A DNA stretch of 64,000 nt. Origin: Parachlamydiales bacterium (lineage in GTDB: Bacteria > Chlamydiota > Chlamydiia > Chlamydiales > Rhabdochlamydiaceae). The notes below the pieces were generated by a model, which saw nothing but the letters and a program-made list of their open reading frames with translations, was not told the origin of the DNA and made no database searches. Numbering within the stretch: position 1 is the stretch's first letter; each line of letters opens with the position of its first letter. The stretch covers positions 1-64,000 of the forward strand of contig JAGVMG010000031.1 in the NCBI GenBank assembly GCA_020053915.1. Reading direction: 5' to 3'. This document shows positions 16,920-26,608 of the stretch, piece by piece. Both the position numbers and the translations under genes were made by a program.

Positions 16920-17855
16920 ATGGAATCGTTTCAACCTCATCTCACCGTCATTAGTCCTGTCTATCACGCAGAATCCCTCGTGGACGAGCTCATCGAACGG
17001 CTCATTCTCTCTCTTGCAGCTCTCACTGAACACTACGAGATCATTTTAGTCGAAGATGGTGGAAAAGATGGAAGCTGGAAAAAAATTGAACAACATTGCC
17101 TGATAAACCGACGAATTCAAGGCATTTTGCTTAGCCGCAATTTTGGACAACATGCCGCTATTGCAGCAGGACTTGAAGCCGCACAAGGCGAATGGGTCGT
17201 CGTTATGGATTGCGACCTTCAAGACCGACCAGAAGAGATCCCGAGACTCTACCGCAAAGCACAAGAAGGACATGAAATTGTTTTAGCAAGCCGCATCCAA
17301 AGGCAAGATCAAAAACACATCCAATACCTCTCTAAATTCTTTTACCGCTTCCTTTCTCGTTTAAGTGGAACAAGCTACGATAATACCATTGCTAATTTTG
17401 GCATTTATCATCGCACGGTCATCGATCCCATGCTCCGACTCCAAAACAGCCTACGCTACTTTCCCTCCATGGTCAATTGGGTTGGATTTCAAAAGACAAC
17501 ACTGCCCGTTGAACATGCTGAGCGCCCAAAAGGAAAAAGCTCTTATAGTTTAAGGAAAAAATTCCGCCTCGCTTGTGACATCTTGCTCTCTTATAGTGAC
17601 AAACCTTTAAGACTCATTGTGGGTTTTGGCGCTTCTGTTTCCTTGATTGCTTTCTCCCTCGCTATTTACATCGTCTATCGCTTTCTCCAAGGAAAAATCT
17701 TCGTGCTCGGCTATGCGAGTCTTGCCATTGAAATCGCTTTTTTTTCAGGCGTGATCATCTCCGTTTTAGGCATTCTAGGATTGTATATCGGTAAAATCTT
17801 CGAAAGCTCCAATGCCAAACCCGCATTTTTGATCAGGAAAAAAATCAATGGATAG
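16920..17855 (+). CDS. GT2 glycosyltransferase, GtrB/ArnC type
   Basis: The 311-residue protein has an N-terminal GT-A domain beginning LTVISPVYHAESLVDELI and a metal-binding VVMDCDLQDRPEEIP motif. Two C-terminal membrane helices follow at about 229-254 and 265-291. This is the layout of polyprenyl-phosphate glycosyltransferases (GtrB, ArnC, DPMS), which load a sugar onto undecaprenyl phosphate for use outside the membrane. The stop overlaps the start of the aminotransferase gene by 8 bases. The pair may prepare and load an amino sugar. Confidence 0.85.
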   Translation: MESFQPHLTVISPVYHAESLVDELIERLILSLAALTEHYEIILVEDGGKDGSWKKIEQHCLINRRIQGILLSRNFGQHAAIAAGLEAAQGEWVVVMDCDLQDRPEEIPRLYRKAQEGHEIVLASRIQRQDQKHIQYLSKFFYRFLSRLSGTSYDNTIANFGIYHRTVIDPMLRLQNSLRYFPSMVNWVGFQKTTLPVEHAERPKGKSSYSLRKKFRLACDILLSYSDKPLRLIVGFGASVSLIAFSLAIYIVYRFLQGKIFVLGYASLAIEIAFFSGVIISVLGILGLYIGKIFESSNAKPAFLIRKKING

Positions 17856-19068
17856 CAATGAATCCATCCCTTTCAACAAACCCTACTACTCCGGAAAAGA
17901 ACTGGATTACATTCGCCAAGCCTTTGCTAGTGGAAAAATCTCTGGAGATGGAATATTCACACGCAAATGCCAGCAGTTTTTTTGTGAACAGTTAGGCTTT
18001 GATAAGGCTCTCTTAACAACTTCTTGTACAGACGCTTTAGAAATAGCAGCTCTCTTAGCAAACATTGGCCCCGACGACGAGGTAATTGTTCCCTCTTTTA
18101 CCTTTCCCTCAACAGCAAATGCTTTTGCCTTAAGAGGAGCAAAAATCCTCTTTGCCGATAGTGGTGCAACACATCCCAACCTCGACATCTCATCTCTAGA
18201 ATCCCTCATCTCTAAAAAAACAAAAGCGATCGTGCCCGTTCATTATGCAGGGATCGCCTGCGAGATGGAGCCTCTGCTCGAGTTAGCACGGGCCTACAAT
18301 CTCTATGTCATTGAAGATGCCGCTCATTCTTTTGACAGCTATTACAAAGATACTCCGTTAGGCAGCATTGGCCACTTCGGGACCTTTTCTTTCCACGAAA
18401 CAAAAAACATTTCCTCTGGCGAAGGGGGGATGCTGATCATTAACGCCTCCCAGTTTTATCAGCGCGCGGAGATCCTTCGCGAAAAGGGGACAAACCGATC
18501 CTCTTTCTTTAGAGGTGAAGTGGATAAATATAGCTGGGTGGACATCGGATCCTCATTCCTGCCTTCAGATATCATTGCAGCCGTACTTTATGCCCAACTC
18601 GAAGAGTTTCCATCTATTCAGAAAAAACGCCTCACTCTATGGAATCGCTACTTTGACAACTTAAAATCCCTAGCCGATTTAGGCTATCTTGAGCTCCCTT
18701 TTATCCCATCCTATGCAACCAATAACGCCCACATGTTTTACATCCTTTGCTCATCTTGTGAAGAGCGGCAGGCGCTAATCGATCACCTCAGATCACATAA
18801 GATCTATGCGATTTTTCATTACGTTCCTCTGCATAGCGCACCCTACTATCACGATAAACACGACAAAAGAGCACTTCCCAACTGCGATCGATTTAGCCAA
18901 TGTCTTTTAAGGCTGCCGCTGTATAACGAACTTCTTTTTGAGCAAGTCGATAGAGTTTCAGAACAAATCCACGTTTTTTTTACGTCCCAAAAGACTCCGC
19001 ATTTTGCGCAACTTCTATGTAAACACCTATACAAAAAAAATCCTGTAAAACAGCTTTACACTCAATAA
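17848..19068 (+). CDS. DegT/DnrJ/EryC1/ArnB-family sugar aminotransferase
   Basis: PLP enzyme that aminates keto-sugar nucleotides, closest in look to WecE/RffA (dTDP-4-amino-4,6-dideoxygalactose transaminase). The N-terminal IPFNKPYYSGKELDYI matches that group. PLP-binding Asp157 lies in VIEDAAH and Lys186 in FHETKNISSGEGG. Length is 406 aa, about 30 longer than WecE because of a C-terminal extension. The gene overlaps the GT2 gene upstream. A 4-amino sugar destined for lipid-linked transfer is the likely product, but no dTDP-sugar genes are in the window to confirm the donor. Confidence 0.85.
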   Translation: MDSNESIPFNKPYYSGKELDYIRQAFASGKISGDGIFTRKCQQFFCEQLGFDKALLTTSCTDALEIAALLANIGPDDEVIVPSFTFPSTANAFALRGAKILFADSGATHPNLDISSLESLISKKTKAIVPVHYAGIACEMEPLLELARAYNLYVIEDAAHSFDSYYKDTPLGSIGHFGTFSFHETKNISSGEGGMLIINASQFYQRAEILREKGTNRSSFFRGEVDKYSWVDIGSSFLPSDIIAAVLYAQLEEFPSIQKKRLTLWNRYFDNLKSLADLGYLELPFIPSYATNNAHMFYILCSSCEERQALIDHLRSHKIYAIFHYVPLHSAPYYHDKHDKRALPNCDRFSQCLLRLPLYNELLFEQVDRVSEQIHVFFTSQKTPHFAQLLCKHLYKKNPVKQLYTQ

Positions 19069-19156
19069 AACACCGGCGCATCGCTCGGTATAAAATCGAA
19101 AATTGACGAAAACACCAATACGCTATAACCTATGTCAACTTGATCCTAATAGATTT

Positions 19157-20995
19157 ATGATTGAAATTGAAGTATCTAGACCGAAGGCTCTCGTCTTCTC
19201 CACATTAGCCAATGTACTTACTTATCTTCTCGCAGCCACTCTCTCCCTTATATGTGCATTCGTGGTTCTAAATTTGTCGAGCCCTGAATTACTTCATGTT
19301 CCCATTCTTTACTCAAAAGATGAAGTTTTCTATGCAATGACCATCAAATCTATGTTAACGACGGGATGGTATCTAACGAATCCAATGATCGGAGCTCCCG
19401 ATGGCCACAACTTAGTCGATTTTCCTACCCCGGAAGGATTAAACTACTTACTGATCAAGTTTATTTCTCTCTTTTCTTCCGAGTGGGCCGTCATCAATAA
19501 CATCTTCTATCTTTGCACCTTTCCACTCATCGCACTAACCTCTCTCTTTGTCATGAGACAAATTGGCTTGCAAACCCCTTTTGCTCTTACTGCCAGCATT
19601 CTCTTTGCATTACTTCCCTATCATTTTATGAGAGGAACCGAACACTTATTTCTTTGCGCTTACTACACCCCTCCTTTGGCTATTTGGCTATCTGTTCTTA
19701 TTTATAAAGACCAACTTTTTCCCAAAATTGAAACTTCGCATTCAATGAAAAGAAAGAAACTATACCGGTTTTCCCCCTATATTCTCGCTTGTATCCTCCT
19801 GGGCTCTACTGGAGTTTATTACGCATATTTTGGATGCTTTTTTCTTCTCATCTCAGGTTTAATTACGAGTCACAGAATCAAACATCTCCGTCCCCTCGGC
19901 TATGCTTTTCTATTGATTTCACTGATTACTGTATCAATGGTTGCTAACCTCCTTCCCACCTTGATCTACCACTTTAAAAACGGCCCAAATCCTCATGCCT
20001 ATCATCGTCAAATCGTAGAAACAGAATTGTATGGGTTAAAGATTGCTCAGCTTCTTCTACCGGTAGACGGAGATCGGATTCAAATCCTTGCCAAAATCAA
20101 AAAAAAATACAACGATCACAACATTTGTAATGAAAATACAACAGCGACATTAGGAACCATTGGAAGTCTCGGGTTTTTAGTTCTCTTGAGCTATCTCCTT
20201 AAGAGAAAAAAAGACGACGTTTCTACAATCGAGGCTTTGAGCCATTTTACATTGTCAGGGCTACTTCTTGCCACTGTTGGTGGAATTTCTTCTATTATTA
20301 CTGTCATTCTTTACCGAGAAATTCGCGGCTACAACCGGATCTCCGTCTATCTTGCATTCTTTGCTCTGGCAGCATTTTTCCTTGTTCTTCAAAAAATCTT
20401 AGCAAAAAAACAGCCCAATACTACACGAGCGTTGTGCATCTTGCTAGCCGCATTTGGAATCTTTAATCAAACGAGCGCCAACTTTTCCCTAAGCAAGACA
20501 TTTAAAGCTCGAAAACATGCTTTTCTTCAAGACAGAGCCTTCTTTAGCCACATCGATCAGCAGCTCCCCCCGAAAAGCATGATTTTCCAACTTCCCTATC
20601 TTCCTTTTCCGGAAGGAGATCACCCGCGTCTTATTTCTTATGACCATTTTCGAGCCCCTCTCCACTCCAACCTCCAAAAATGGAGCTTTGGCGCGCTGAA
20701 AGGGCGCCCCACGGATCTCTGGCAAAGAGCTGTTAGCCAAATGCCCCTAACAGAAATGCTTAAAGAGCTTGCCTATATGGGTTTTAGCGGGCTCTACCTC
20801 AACCGCAATGCCTACGCCGATCAGGGCTCAGAAATCGAAACACTTTTAACTCAGCTTCTGCAAGAACTCCCTTTTGAAAATGAAACCGCCAGCTTCTGGG
20901 ATCTTCGTTCCTTTATTCACAACATAAAGTCGTCTCAATCTAACGAAGAATGGAATTTCCACGCTGAGCAAGCAAAAAAACAAATTTTCAGGTGA
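19157..20995 (+). CDS. Polytopic membrane protein, possible GT-C glycosyltransferase
   Basis: The 612-residue protein has about a dozen hydrophobic segments between residues 15 and 450 and a soluble C-terminal part. The first loop contains SKDEVFYAMTIKSML with an acidic pair after helix 1, as in GT-C enzymes that use lipid-linked sugars (GT39/YfhO-like). It follows a GT2 and an aminotransferase and precedes a GT11, so transfer of a lipid-linked sugar is a reasonable guess. ATG 19157 is used; a TTG at 19103 would add 18 residues, and neither has a clear ribosome site. The family is not certain. Confidence 0.6.
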   Translation: MIEIEVSRPKALVFSTLANVLTYLLAATLSLICAFVVLNLSSPELLHVPILYSKDEVFYAMTIKSMLTTGWYLTNPMIGAPDGHNLVDFPTPEGLNYLLIKFISLFSSEWAVINNIFYLCTFPLIALTSLFVMRQIGLQTPFALTASILFALLPYHFMRGTEHLFLCAYYTPPLAIWLSVLIYKDQLFPKIETSHSMKRKKLYRFSPYILACILLGSTGVYYAYFGCFFLLISGLITSHRIKHLRPLGYAFLLISLITVSMVANLLPTLIYHFKNGPNPHAYHRQIVETELYGLKIAQLLLPVDGDRIQILAKIKKKYNDHNICNENTTATLGTIGSLGFLVLLSYLLKRKKDDVSTIEALSHFTLSGLLLATVGGISSIITVILYREIRGYNRISVYLAFFALAAFFLVLQKILAKKQPNTTRALCILLAAFGIFNQTSANFSLSKTFKARKHAFLQDRAFFSHIDQQLPPKSMIFQLPYLPFPEGDHPRLISYDHFRAPLHSNLQKWSFGALKGRPTDLWQRAVSQMPLTEMLKELAYMGFSGLYLNRNAYADQGSEIETLLTQLLQELPFENETASFWDLRSFIHNIKSSQSNEEWNFHAEQAKKQIFR

Positions 20996-21000
20996 ACCCA

Positions 21001-21942
21001 ATGAGAAAATTCATTTCTGTTTTATTAACATGGGCTTTTACAACTGGACTTGTTGCCGAAAAATCAGAGTCCCCATCCTATGTAACGTGCACCCTTTCTG
21101 GACAATTAGGCAATCAGCTCTTTCAAATCGCAACCACATTAGCCTATGCTTGGGACTACAACGCGATTCCTGTTTTTCCCGATCTAAATCAAACGCATTT
21201 TCGATTATCCACTAATAGAGATCAGATCTTTTTTCGACTGAATTCAAGAGTAGACCCGCGTATTTTCACCAATACCTTTACCGAATCGTTTTGGAATAGC
21301 TCCGTTCGCCCTTCCTATCAAAGAAACGTGCGTTTAAACGGTTTTTTTTGTTCCTGGGTCCATTTTCATCATCATAGAGATAAACTCTTAGAAGTCTTTG
21401 CCCCATCAGATACAGTCAGGAGGAATTTAACCAACAAATACCGAGATTTAGTTGAAAATCCAAATACTGTTAGCATTCATGTGCGCACATTTAATCTCAA
21501 GCATCATAACACTAAAATGTACCATTTTTTAGGAATGGAATATTATAGAAAAGCCGTAGAATTATTTCCAGAAGACACGGTTTTTGTTGTTTTTTCTGAT
21601 AGAATCAATTGGTGTAAACAACACTTCCCCTCACTTAAGAGAAACTTTGTATTTATCGAAGGCGATCCCATTCATGACTTGTTCCTTATGTCCATGATGA
21701 AACATCATATCATTTCAAATTCCACATTCTCTTGGTGGGCGGCATATCTCAACAAAAATCAAGATAGCATCGTCGTAACTCCCACCTCATGGCATCATCC
21801 TGACCATTCCATTTTCCCACCTCCACAACCTAACCAATTCTATTTTGATCATTGGACGGTGATTTCTCCCGATTATAATGAACCCTATCCTTATGACATG
21901 ACGTGGTATGATGCTAAAACCCAATCTCTTGATGGGAATTAG
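21001..21942 (+). CDS. Exported GT11-type (alpha-1,2-fucosyltransferase-like) enzyme
   Basis: The protein (313 residues from ATG 21001; a GTG at 20992 overlaps the previous stop) has a signal peptide ending near LVAEK and then the GT11 fold. Motifs are LSGQLGNQLFQIATTLAYA at the N-terminus, SIHVRTFN at the GDP-sugar site (the family HxRxxD region) and SNSTFSWWAAYLN near the C-terminus. GT11 enzymes usually transfer fucose from GDP-fucose. A gmd homologue in the cluster could feed the pathway, but no GDP-fucose synthase is visible here. The export signal is unexpected for a GDP-sugar enzyme. Confidence 0.82.
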   Translation: MRKFISVLLTWAFTTGLVAEKSESPSYVTCTLSGQLGNQLFQIATTLAYAWDYNAIPVFPDLNQTHFRLSTNRDQIFFRLNSRVDPRIFTNTFTESFWNSSVRPSYQRNVRLNGFFCSWVHFHHHRDKLLEVFAPSDTVRRNLTNKYRDLVENPNTVSIHVRTFNLKHHNTKMYHFLGMEYYRKAVELFPEDTVFVVFSDRINWCKQHFPSLKRNFVFIEGDPIHDLFLMSMMKHHIISNSTFSWWAAYLNKNQDSIVVTPTSWHHPDHSIFPPPQPNQFYFDHWTVISPDYNEPYPYDMTWYDAKTQSLDGN

Positions 21943-22097
21943 CAGCAGAGCTGTGCAAAGAGCATTGTTCTTGCGCTAAAAATTTGATTTCCGTTAACGT
22001 TCACTAAATTTTTTGGACATCCCTGCCATGAGATGAGACGCGATAAGTTCGTGCGGTTGGGATTATAGATAACAGAATCAAATTCAGAGGAGTTGGT

Positions 22098-22940
22098 ATG
22101 AAGATTTCATTTTTGAGAGCTGCTTTTTTGATTGCCATCTGTTCTTGCACTTCTCTCATGGCAAAAATTTACGACTGCTTTTTATTCTATAACGAATTCG
22201 AAGTCCTTAACATTCGTCTCGAAGAACTGAACGATTCCGTTGATTACTTCGTTCTTGTCGAGTCCTGTGAAACTTTTCGAGGAGCTCCAAAGCCCTTCCA
22301 TTTCGACGAAAACAAGCACCTTTATGAGAAATTCCTACACAAAATTATCCATGTTAAGCTAAATGACCGGCAACCAAATACAGGAGCTTGGGATAGAGAG
22401 TCCTTTCAACGTAATTGTATCGAAAGAGGGCTTACCCATTGCGCAAAGAATGACATCATTTTCATCTCTGATCTCGATGAAATTCCAAGGCATGAAATCA
22501 TCCCGATGATCGAACATAAGTTATTACATAAAAATGTCTATGGATTTGCTCTACAGCAAACGATTTATTTCTTCCAACTTAACCGATCTCCTCCTAATGG
22601 GTTACATGAAGGGACATTATGGTTTGGCACTGCTGCAACAACCTACAAGAACTTTAAGCCAAAAGGAGCCCAGTCTTTTAGAGAAAAATCAAGAGCTCGA
22701 AAGCTTGAAAAGATTTATGACGCCGGTTGGCATTTTACCTATATGGGAGGTTTGGAAACTGTAAAGGCAAAAATTCAGGGTTTTTCACACGGTTTCGACG
22801 ATGTCAGCTATCTAGATACCGATTGGGACATGTATTTAGTGAGCAGGCCTGCTGTGCCCATCGATGACTCTTTCCCCAAGTATGTGATCGATAACCTTGA
22901 ATACTATAAATCGATTGGATTTATTGCAGATTATCCTTAA
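22098..22940 (+). CDS. Exported GT17-type glycosyltransferase
   Basis: The 280-residue protein starts at ATG 22098 with AGAGGAG at 22087-22093 and has a signal peptide (about 1-22, ending SLMA). It matches the GT17 family, whose eukaryotic member MGAT3 adds bisecting GlcNAc to N-glycans. Motifs are YDCFLFYNEFEVLNIRL, FVLVESCETFRG, WDRESFQRN and ISDLDEIPR (DxD metal site). GT17 is rare in bacteria. The signal peptide together with a eukaryote-type activity suggests action on host or inclusion glycans. The gap before it (21943-22097) shows no gene. Confidence 0.82.
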   Translation: MKISFLRAAFLIAICSCTSLMAKIYDCFLFYNEFEVLNIRLEELNDSVDYFVLVESCETFRGAPKPFHFDENKHLYEKFLHKIIHVKLNDRQPNTGAWDRESFQRNCIERGLTHCAKNDIIFISDLDEIPRHEIIPMIEHKLLHKNVYGFALQQTIYFFQLNRSPPNGLHEGTLWFGTAATTYKNFKPKGAQSFREKSRARKLEKIYDAGWHFTYMGGLETVKAKIQGFSHGFDDVSYLDTDWDMYLVSRPAVPIDDSFPKYVIDNLEYYKSIGFIADYP

Positions 22941-22960
22941 ACCCATCATTGGAACCTATT

Positions 22961-23842
22961 ATGGATGTTATCGAGATAGCTTTTGAAAAATCGTGCGGCG
23001 TGGAAAAAGAAATCGAGGTTTGGGAAAAAGACCGCCAAGAATTACTCAAAACGATCCATGCTTGCCAGGATCCAAAAGAATATATCAAAGGATACATCGA
23101 ATCGGCAAATGGGATGGAATTTCAAAACCACGCAGCGCGCTTTGCTCCAAACCAAAAAGTACTTGATATTGGTTTTGGTCATGGCGAAACTTCGATCTAT
23201 TTGGCTCTTCAGGGACATGCTGTCATTTCTCTGGATCCGTCCCCTATTTTTTGTGAATTATTAAATGGAATAGCACAGAAATTTTCGTTGCCGATTACAG
23301 TTTATCAATCAACCGGTGAAGCGATCGATCAGATCCCTGAAACAGGTTTTGATGCTTGCATCTTCACCGCAAGTCTGCACCATTGTGATGCCCCATTGCA
23401 TGTGCTCAAATTATGTCACGCAAAGCTTAAAAAGGGAGGAAAAGTCTTCTTAATCAATGAGCCTCTTTTAAAATTCTATCGTACGAAGAAGTGGTATCAA
23501 CACATGTTAGAATTTCACCCTGAAAAAGTAGGGCATTACGGCGGAAATGAACACATCTATTTCTATCGAGAATATCTAAAGCTCTTAGAGGATTCAGGCT
23601 TTTCCAGCCCCAAAGATTTTCTTCATTTACGACTTTTGCACCCTCGCGTTGTCATCCGCGATGATCTGACACGTCAAGTCAATGGACAATATTGCTTGTC
23701 CGATTTTAAGAGCTGCATCAAATTTATCATTTTATTGACGATTAAGAACTTACTCAATAACAAGCTTCTTTCACAGCTCTTCGTGGATCCAATGAAAAGG
23801 CTATCCCTTATTCCAGTATCATTTGAAGCGATAAAAGAATGA
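22961..23842 (+). CDS. Class I SAM-dependent methyltransferase
   Basis: The 293-residue protein (ATG 22961 preferred over TTG 22949) has the SAM motif VLDIGFGHGETSIYLALQG, an acidic residue after strand 2 (SLDPSP), and FDACIFTASLHHCD as motif post-I. No signal peptide is present, so it should act in the cytosol. The acceptor is unknown; position in the glycan cluster suggests a sugar or lipid carrier. It ends 17 bases before the convergent ligase-like gene. Confidence 0.82.
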   Translation: MDVIEIAFEKSCGVEKEIEVWEKDRQELLKTIHACQDPKEYIKGYIESANGMEFQNHAARFAPNQKVLDIGFGHGETSIYLALQGHAVISLDPSPIFCELLNGIAQKFSLPITVYQSTGEAIDQIPETGFDACIFTASLHHCDAPLHVLKLCHAKLKKGGKVFLINEPLLKFYRTKKWYQHMLEFHPEKVGHYGGNEHIYFYREYLKLLEDSGFSSPKDFLHLRLLHPRVVIRDDLTRQVNGQYCLSDFKSCIKFIILLTIKNLLNNKLLSQLFVDPMKRLSLIPVSFEAIKE

Positions 23843-23858
23843 TCGCAGGCGCGCACAC

Positions 23859-25214
23859 TTAAGTTTTTTTTAACCTTTCCTTTACCTTAAGCACATATCC
23901 CATCGCCATTCCAATATGAACCCAAGTGTACACTCGAAAAAGACCCATATTGATCTGTAAACAGATGAGGACAACAACAATCGAAATCAAAAAAGCAAGA
24001 AGCGTGGTTCTTTCTTCTTGGGTTAGCTTAGGATTTTGAAGAATCCTCTTAAAATGATTCCAAATCACTAAAATTAGAACTACAAAACCTAAAAACCCAT
24101 AGATACCAAAGCTTGCCAGTATCTCTGTGAGAATATTTGTTGGCTCCAACTTTTCTATGCTATAACGGTCAACATCAACCAACAAGCCCGCCATCCCCTC
24201 ATAGAGCTTCTTTTGATAAAGATACGGTGCTACACCTCCTAGACCCACTCCAAACAGAGGATATTCCAAGAAAACGGTCATGGAGTTTAGCATCCCTTGA
24301 AATCGGTCGGCAAAAGAAACGTGTGTTAAGAAACCATAATAGAAAAACTTGAGAAAAGTTTTATGAAATAGATCCTTAAAAACAAAAGCAGCAAAATAAA
24401 AAAGCGAAACAAACCCAAAAAACACAATGAAAAGCCTTCTTTTAACTCCACGAATCCATTTTTTTACCCATGTGAAACTTGAAAAAAGGAATAGAACAGC
24501 AAAGGTAACTATATAAGAAAAAACTGCAGTCGTGGATGTGGTCACAAGTAAAAAAAGATTGGAAAATAACAATACTAACCAATCTGCACTCCTCACCTTA
24601 CCATAGCAAGACCTAAACAAGATCAGAGCAGTGTAAAACACAACAAAAGGAATCGCGTACAGAGCAAAAAAGGACGGTTCATGAGCAAAAGCTTGCCCAC
24701 GAGCAACGATGAGTTGTTGTAAAACAAATGGTAAAATGACTCCAAATAATGAGGCAAAAAACTGAAGAAACGCGTAAGAGCCAATACAAAGAAAGGAAAC
24801 ATAATAAAGATTGAGAATCTTACTTTCGCTTCCAAAATAAACCAGGCTAATCGGAACTAAGAAATATACGCAAAAGTTAAAGATATAAACAAGGCAATAA
24901 ATAAAACTTCGATAAAATACTGGGCTAAAAAAAGAAGAGATCAGCATTGAGGAGAGAATCAATAAAAAACAAAAAAACAATCTTTTCTCAATAAAAAAAG
25001 TCTTATTTTTAGCAAGCAGAACAAAAAACATTCCTGTGCCAAAAACATGACTTAGCTTTACCTTAAAAAAAGAAATTTCGATATAAATTAAGTCTACTGA
25101 AAGTGTTAGAAAATAGAGAAACACAAAAACTGAAAAGACATCCAGCCGATACATGCTCAACACAGATCGAACGGATTTCGGCCCAGATAGAGCCTTTTCG
25201 AAGGAATTCGTCAT
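23859..25214 (-). CDS. O-antigen ligase/polymerase-like membrane protein
   Basis: The 451-residue protein has about eleven predicted membrane helices and a large periplasmic loop at roughly 290-365, the usual pattern of WaaL/Wzy proteins. The loop includes the family-like segment YPLFGVGLGG followed by APYLYQ. Sequence conservation in this family is low, so ligase and polymerase cannot be separated. It is the last gene of the minus-strand run that includes manC, gmd and GT4 enzymes, 5 bases after manC. A second such protein lies at 38210-39604. Confidence 0.75.
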   Translation of the reverse strand: MTNSFEKALSGPKSVRSVLSMYRLDVFSVFVFLYFLTLSVDLIYIEISFFKVKLSHVFGTGMFFVLLAKNKTFFIEKRLFFCFLLILSSMLISSFFSPVFYRSFIYCLVYIFNFCVYFLVPISLVYFGSESKILNLYYVSFLCIGSYAFLQFFASLFGVILPFVLQQLIVARGQAFAHEPSFFALYAIPFVVFYTALILFRSCYGKVRSADWLVLLFSNLFLLVTTSTTAVFSYIVTFAVLFLFSSFTWVKKWIRGVKRRLFIVFFGFVSLFYFAAFVFKDLFHKTFLKFFYYGFLTHVSFADRFQGMLNSMTVFLEYPLFGVGLGGVAPYLYQKKLYEGMAGLLVDVDRYSIEKLEPTNILTEILASFGIYGFLGFVVLILVIWNHFKRILQNPKLTQEERTTLLAFLISIVVVLICLQINMGLFRVYTWVHIGMAMGYVLKVKERLKKT

Positions 25215-25219
25215 TTCGT

Positions 25220-26608
25220 TTAAACTCTTTGATAAATGTCTTCTAAGCGCACAATGTCATCCTCTCCAACATACTCTCCCACTTGCACCTCAATCAGCTC
25301 TAAAGGCACTTTACCTGGATTTTCCAACCGATGTACCTGAGATTTTGGAACAAAGACACTTTCGTTCTCATGGACAAGCGATTCTGTTTCGCCAATTGTG
25401 ACCTTGGCAGTCCCTTTAACAACGACCCAATGCTCACTGCGATGATAGTGCATCTGTAAACTTAACCGCTGCTGAGGATTAACGACGATCCGTTTGATCT
25501 TATAGCGTACACCCTCTTCGAGAATCGTAAATTTCCCCCAAGGGCGGTGGCTTGTAAGATGCTCAAAAGGCTCCTTCGCATTTCTTTTCTTTAACTCCTC
25601 AACAAGACTCTTTACGCGCTGAGATTCTCCTTTTTTTCCAATAAACAAGGCATCTTCCGTTTCAATAATGAGAAGATCTTCAAGCCCTATGGTCGAAATA
25701 AGCCTTGTTCCTCCCATGATCAGACAGTTTTTTGTATCGAGATCGCAGATGTTGCCCATCTTGACATTCTGATTGCTATCTTTTTCTAAGACATCATAAA
25801 CGCTGTCCCAAGAACCCACATCTGACCAGCTGACATCTAAAGGCATGACCATCGAATGGGAAGATCGCTCCATCAAGGCGTAATCAATGGAAATATCAGG
25901 CATATCGCTAAAAAGAGAAACCGTCTCAGGAAAAGACCCCTGACACTTTTCAGAAATTTCAGGGCAAAATTGTTGCATCTCCTTTAAAAAAGTGTCGATT
26001 TTGAATACGAAAATCCCTGAATTCCATAAATACTCACCCGATAATACATACTCTTGAGCAGTGGTGTAATCGGGCTTTTCAACAAACTTCTCGACAGGGA
26101 GGATCGAACTTTTTTCCTTAGAATTGATTTTAATATACCCGTATCCAATTTCGGGCTGATGAGGTCGGATTCCGAAAATCACATGCCGCCCTTGACCTGC
26201 AACTCGCTCCGCTTCATCTAACGCCGCTAAAAAAGTGTGTTCTGGAGAAATAAAATGATCAGACGAGGAGACGAGAATGCATTCTTCAGGGTCCACATGC
26301 AAAATATCCAACAGATATGAGACCGCTAAACAAATCGCAGGAGCTGTATTCTTGCCTTCTGGCTCAACAATGATCTGCTTTTCGAGATCTGGATTAACTG
26401 TACCTACCTGTGACTTTACCAAATGGAAATAATCTTGATTTGTCACGATAAGAACATCTTCGGCGGGAACTTTTTGTAAAAATCGATGTGCCGTTTTCTG
26501 TAGCAAGGATTGGCCATCCCCAAAATGGAGGAATTGTTTTGGAAATGAACGTCGGGAAAAAGGCCATAAACGGGTCCCACTACCGCCTGCAAGAATGATG
26601 ACTTTCAT
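25220..26608 (-). CDS. manC: Mannose-1-phosphate guanylyltransferase / mannose-6-phosphate isomerase
   Basis: Bifunctional type II enzyme making GDP-mannose. The start at ATG 26608 has GAGG in front and begins MKVIILAGGSGTRLWPFSRR with the pyrophosphorylase signature at residues 7-19. The nucleotidyltransferase part runs to about 330 and includes VEKPD. The C-terminal cupin domain carries RPWGKF and QMHYHRSEHWVVVKG, the metal-binding isomerase motif. Length is 462 aa, typical for ManC. The 5' end overlaps the upstream GT4 gene by 29 bases. GDP-mannose feeds Gmd and probably the mannosyltransferases of this cluster. Confidence 0.93.
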   Translation of the reverse strand: MKVIILAGGSGTRLWPFSRRSFPKQFLHFGDGQSLLQKTAHRFLQKVPAEDVLIVTNQDYFHLVKSQVGTVNPDLEKQIIVEPEGKNTAPAICLAVSYLLDILHVDPEECILVSSSDHFISPEHTFLAALDEAERVAGQGRHVIFGIRPHQPEIGYGYIKINSKEKSSILPVEKFVEKPDYTTAQEYVLSGEYLWNSGIFVFKIDTFLKEMQQFCPEISEKCQGSFPETVSLFSDMPDISIDYALMERSSHSMVMPLDVSWSDVGSWDSVYDVLEKDSNQNVKMGNICDLDTKNCLIMGGTRLISTIGLEDLLIIETEDALFIGKKGESQRVKSLVEELKKRNAKEPFEHLTSHRPWGKFTILEEGVRYKIKRIVVNPQQRLSLQMHYHRSEHWVVVKGTAKVTIGETESLVHENESVFVPKSQVHRLENPGKVPLELIEVQVGEYVGEDDIVRLEDIYQRV

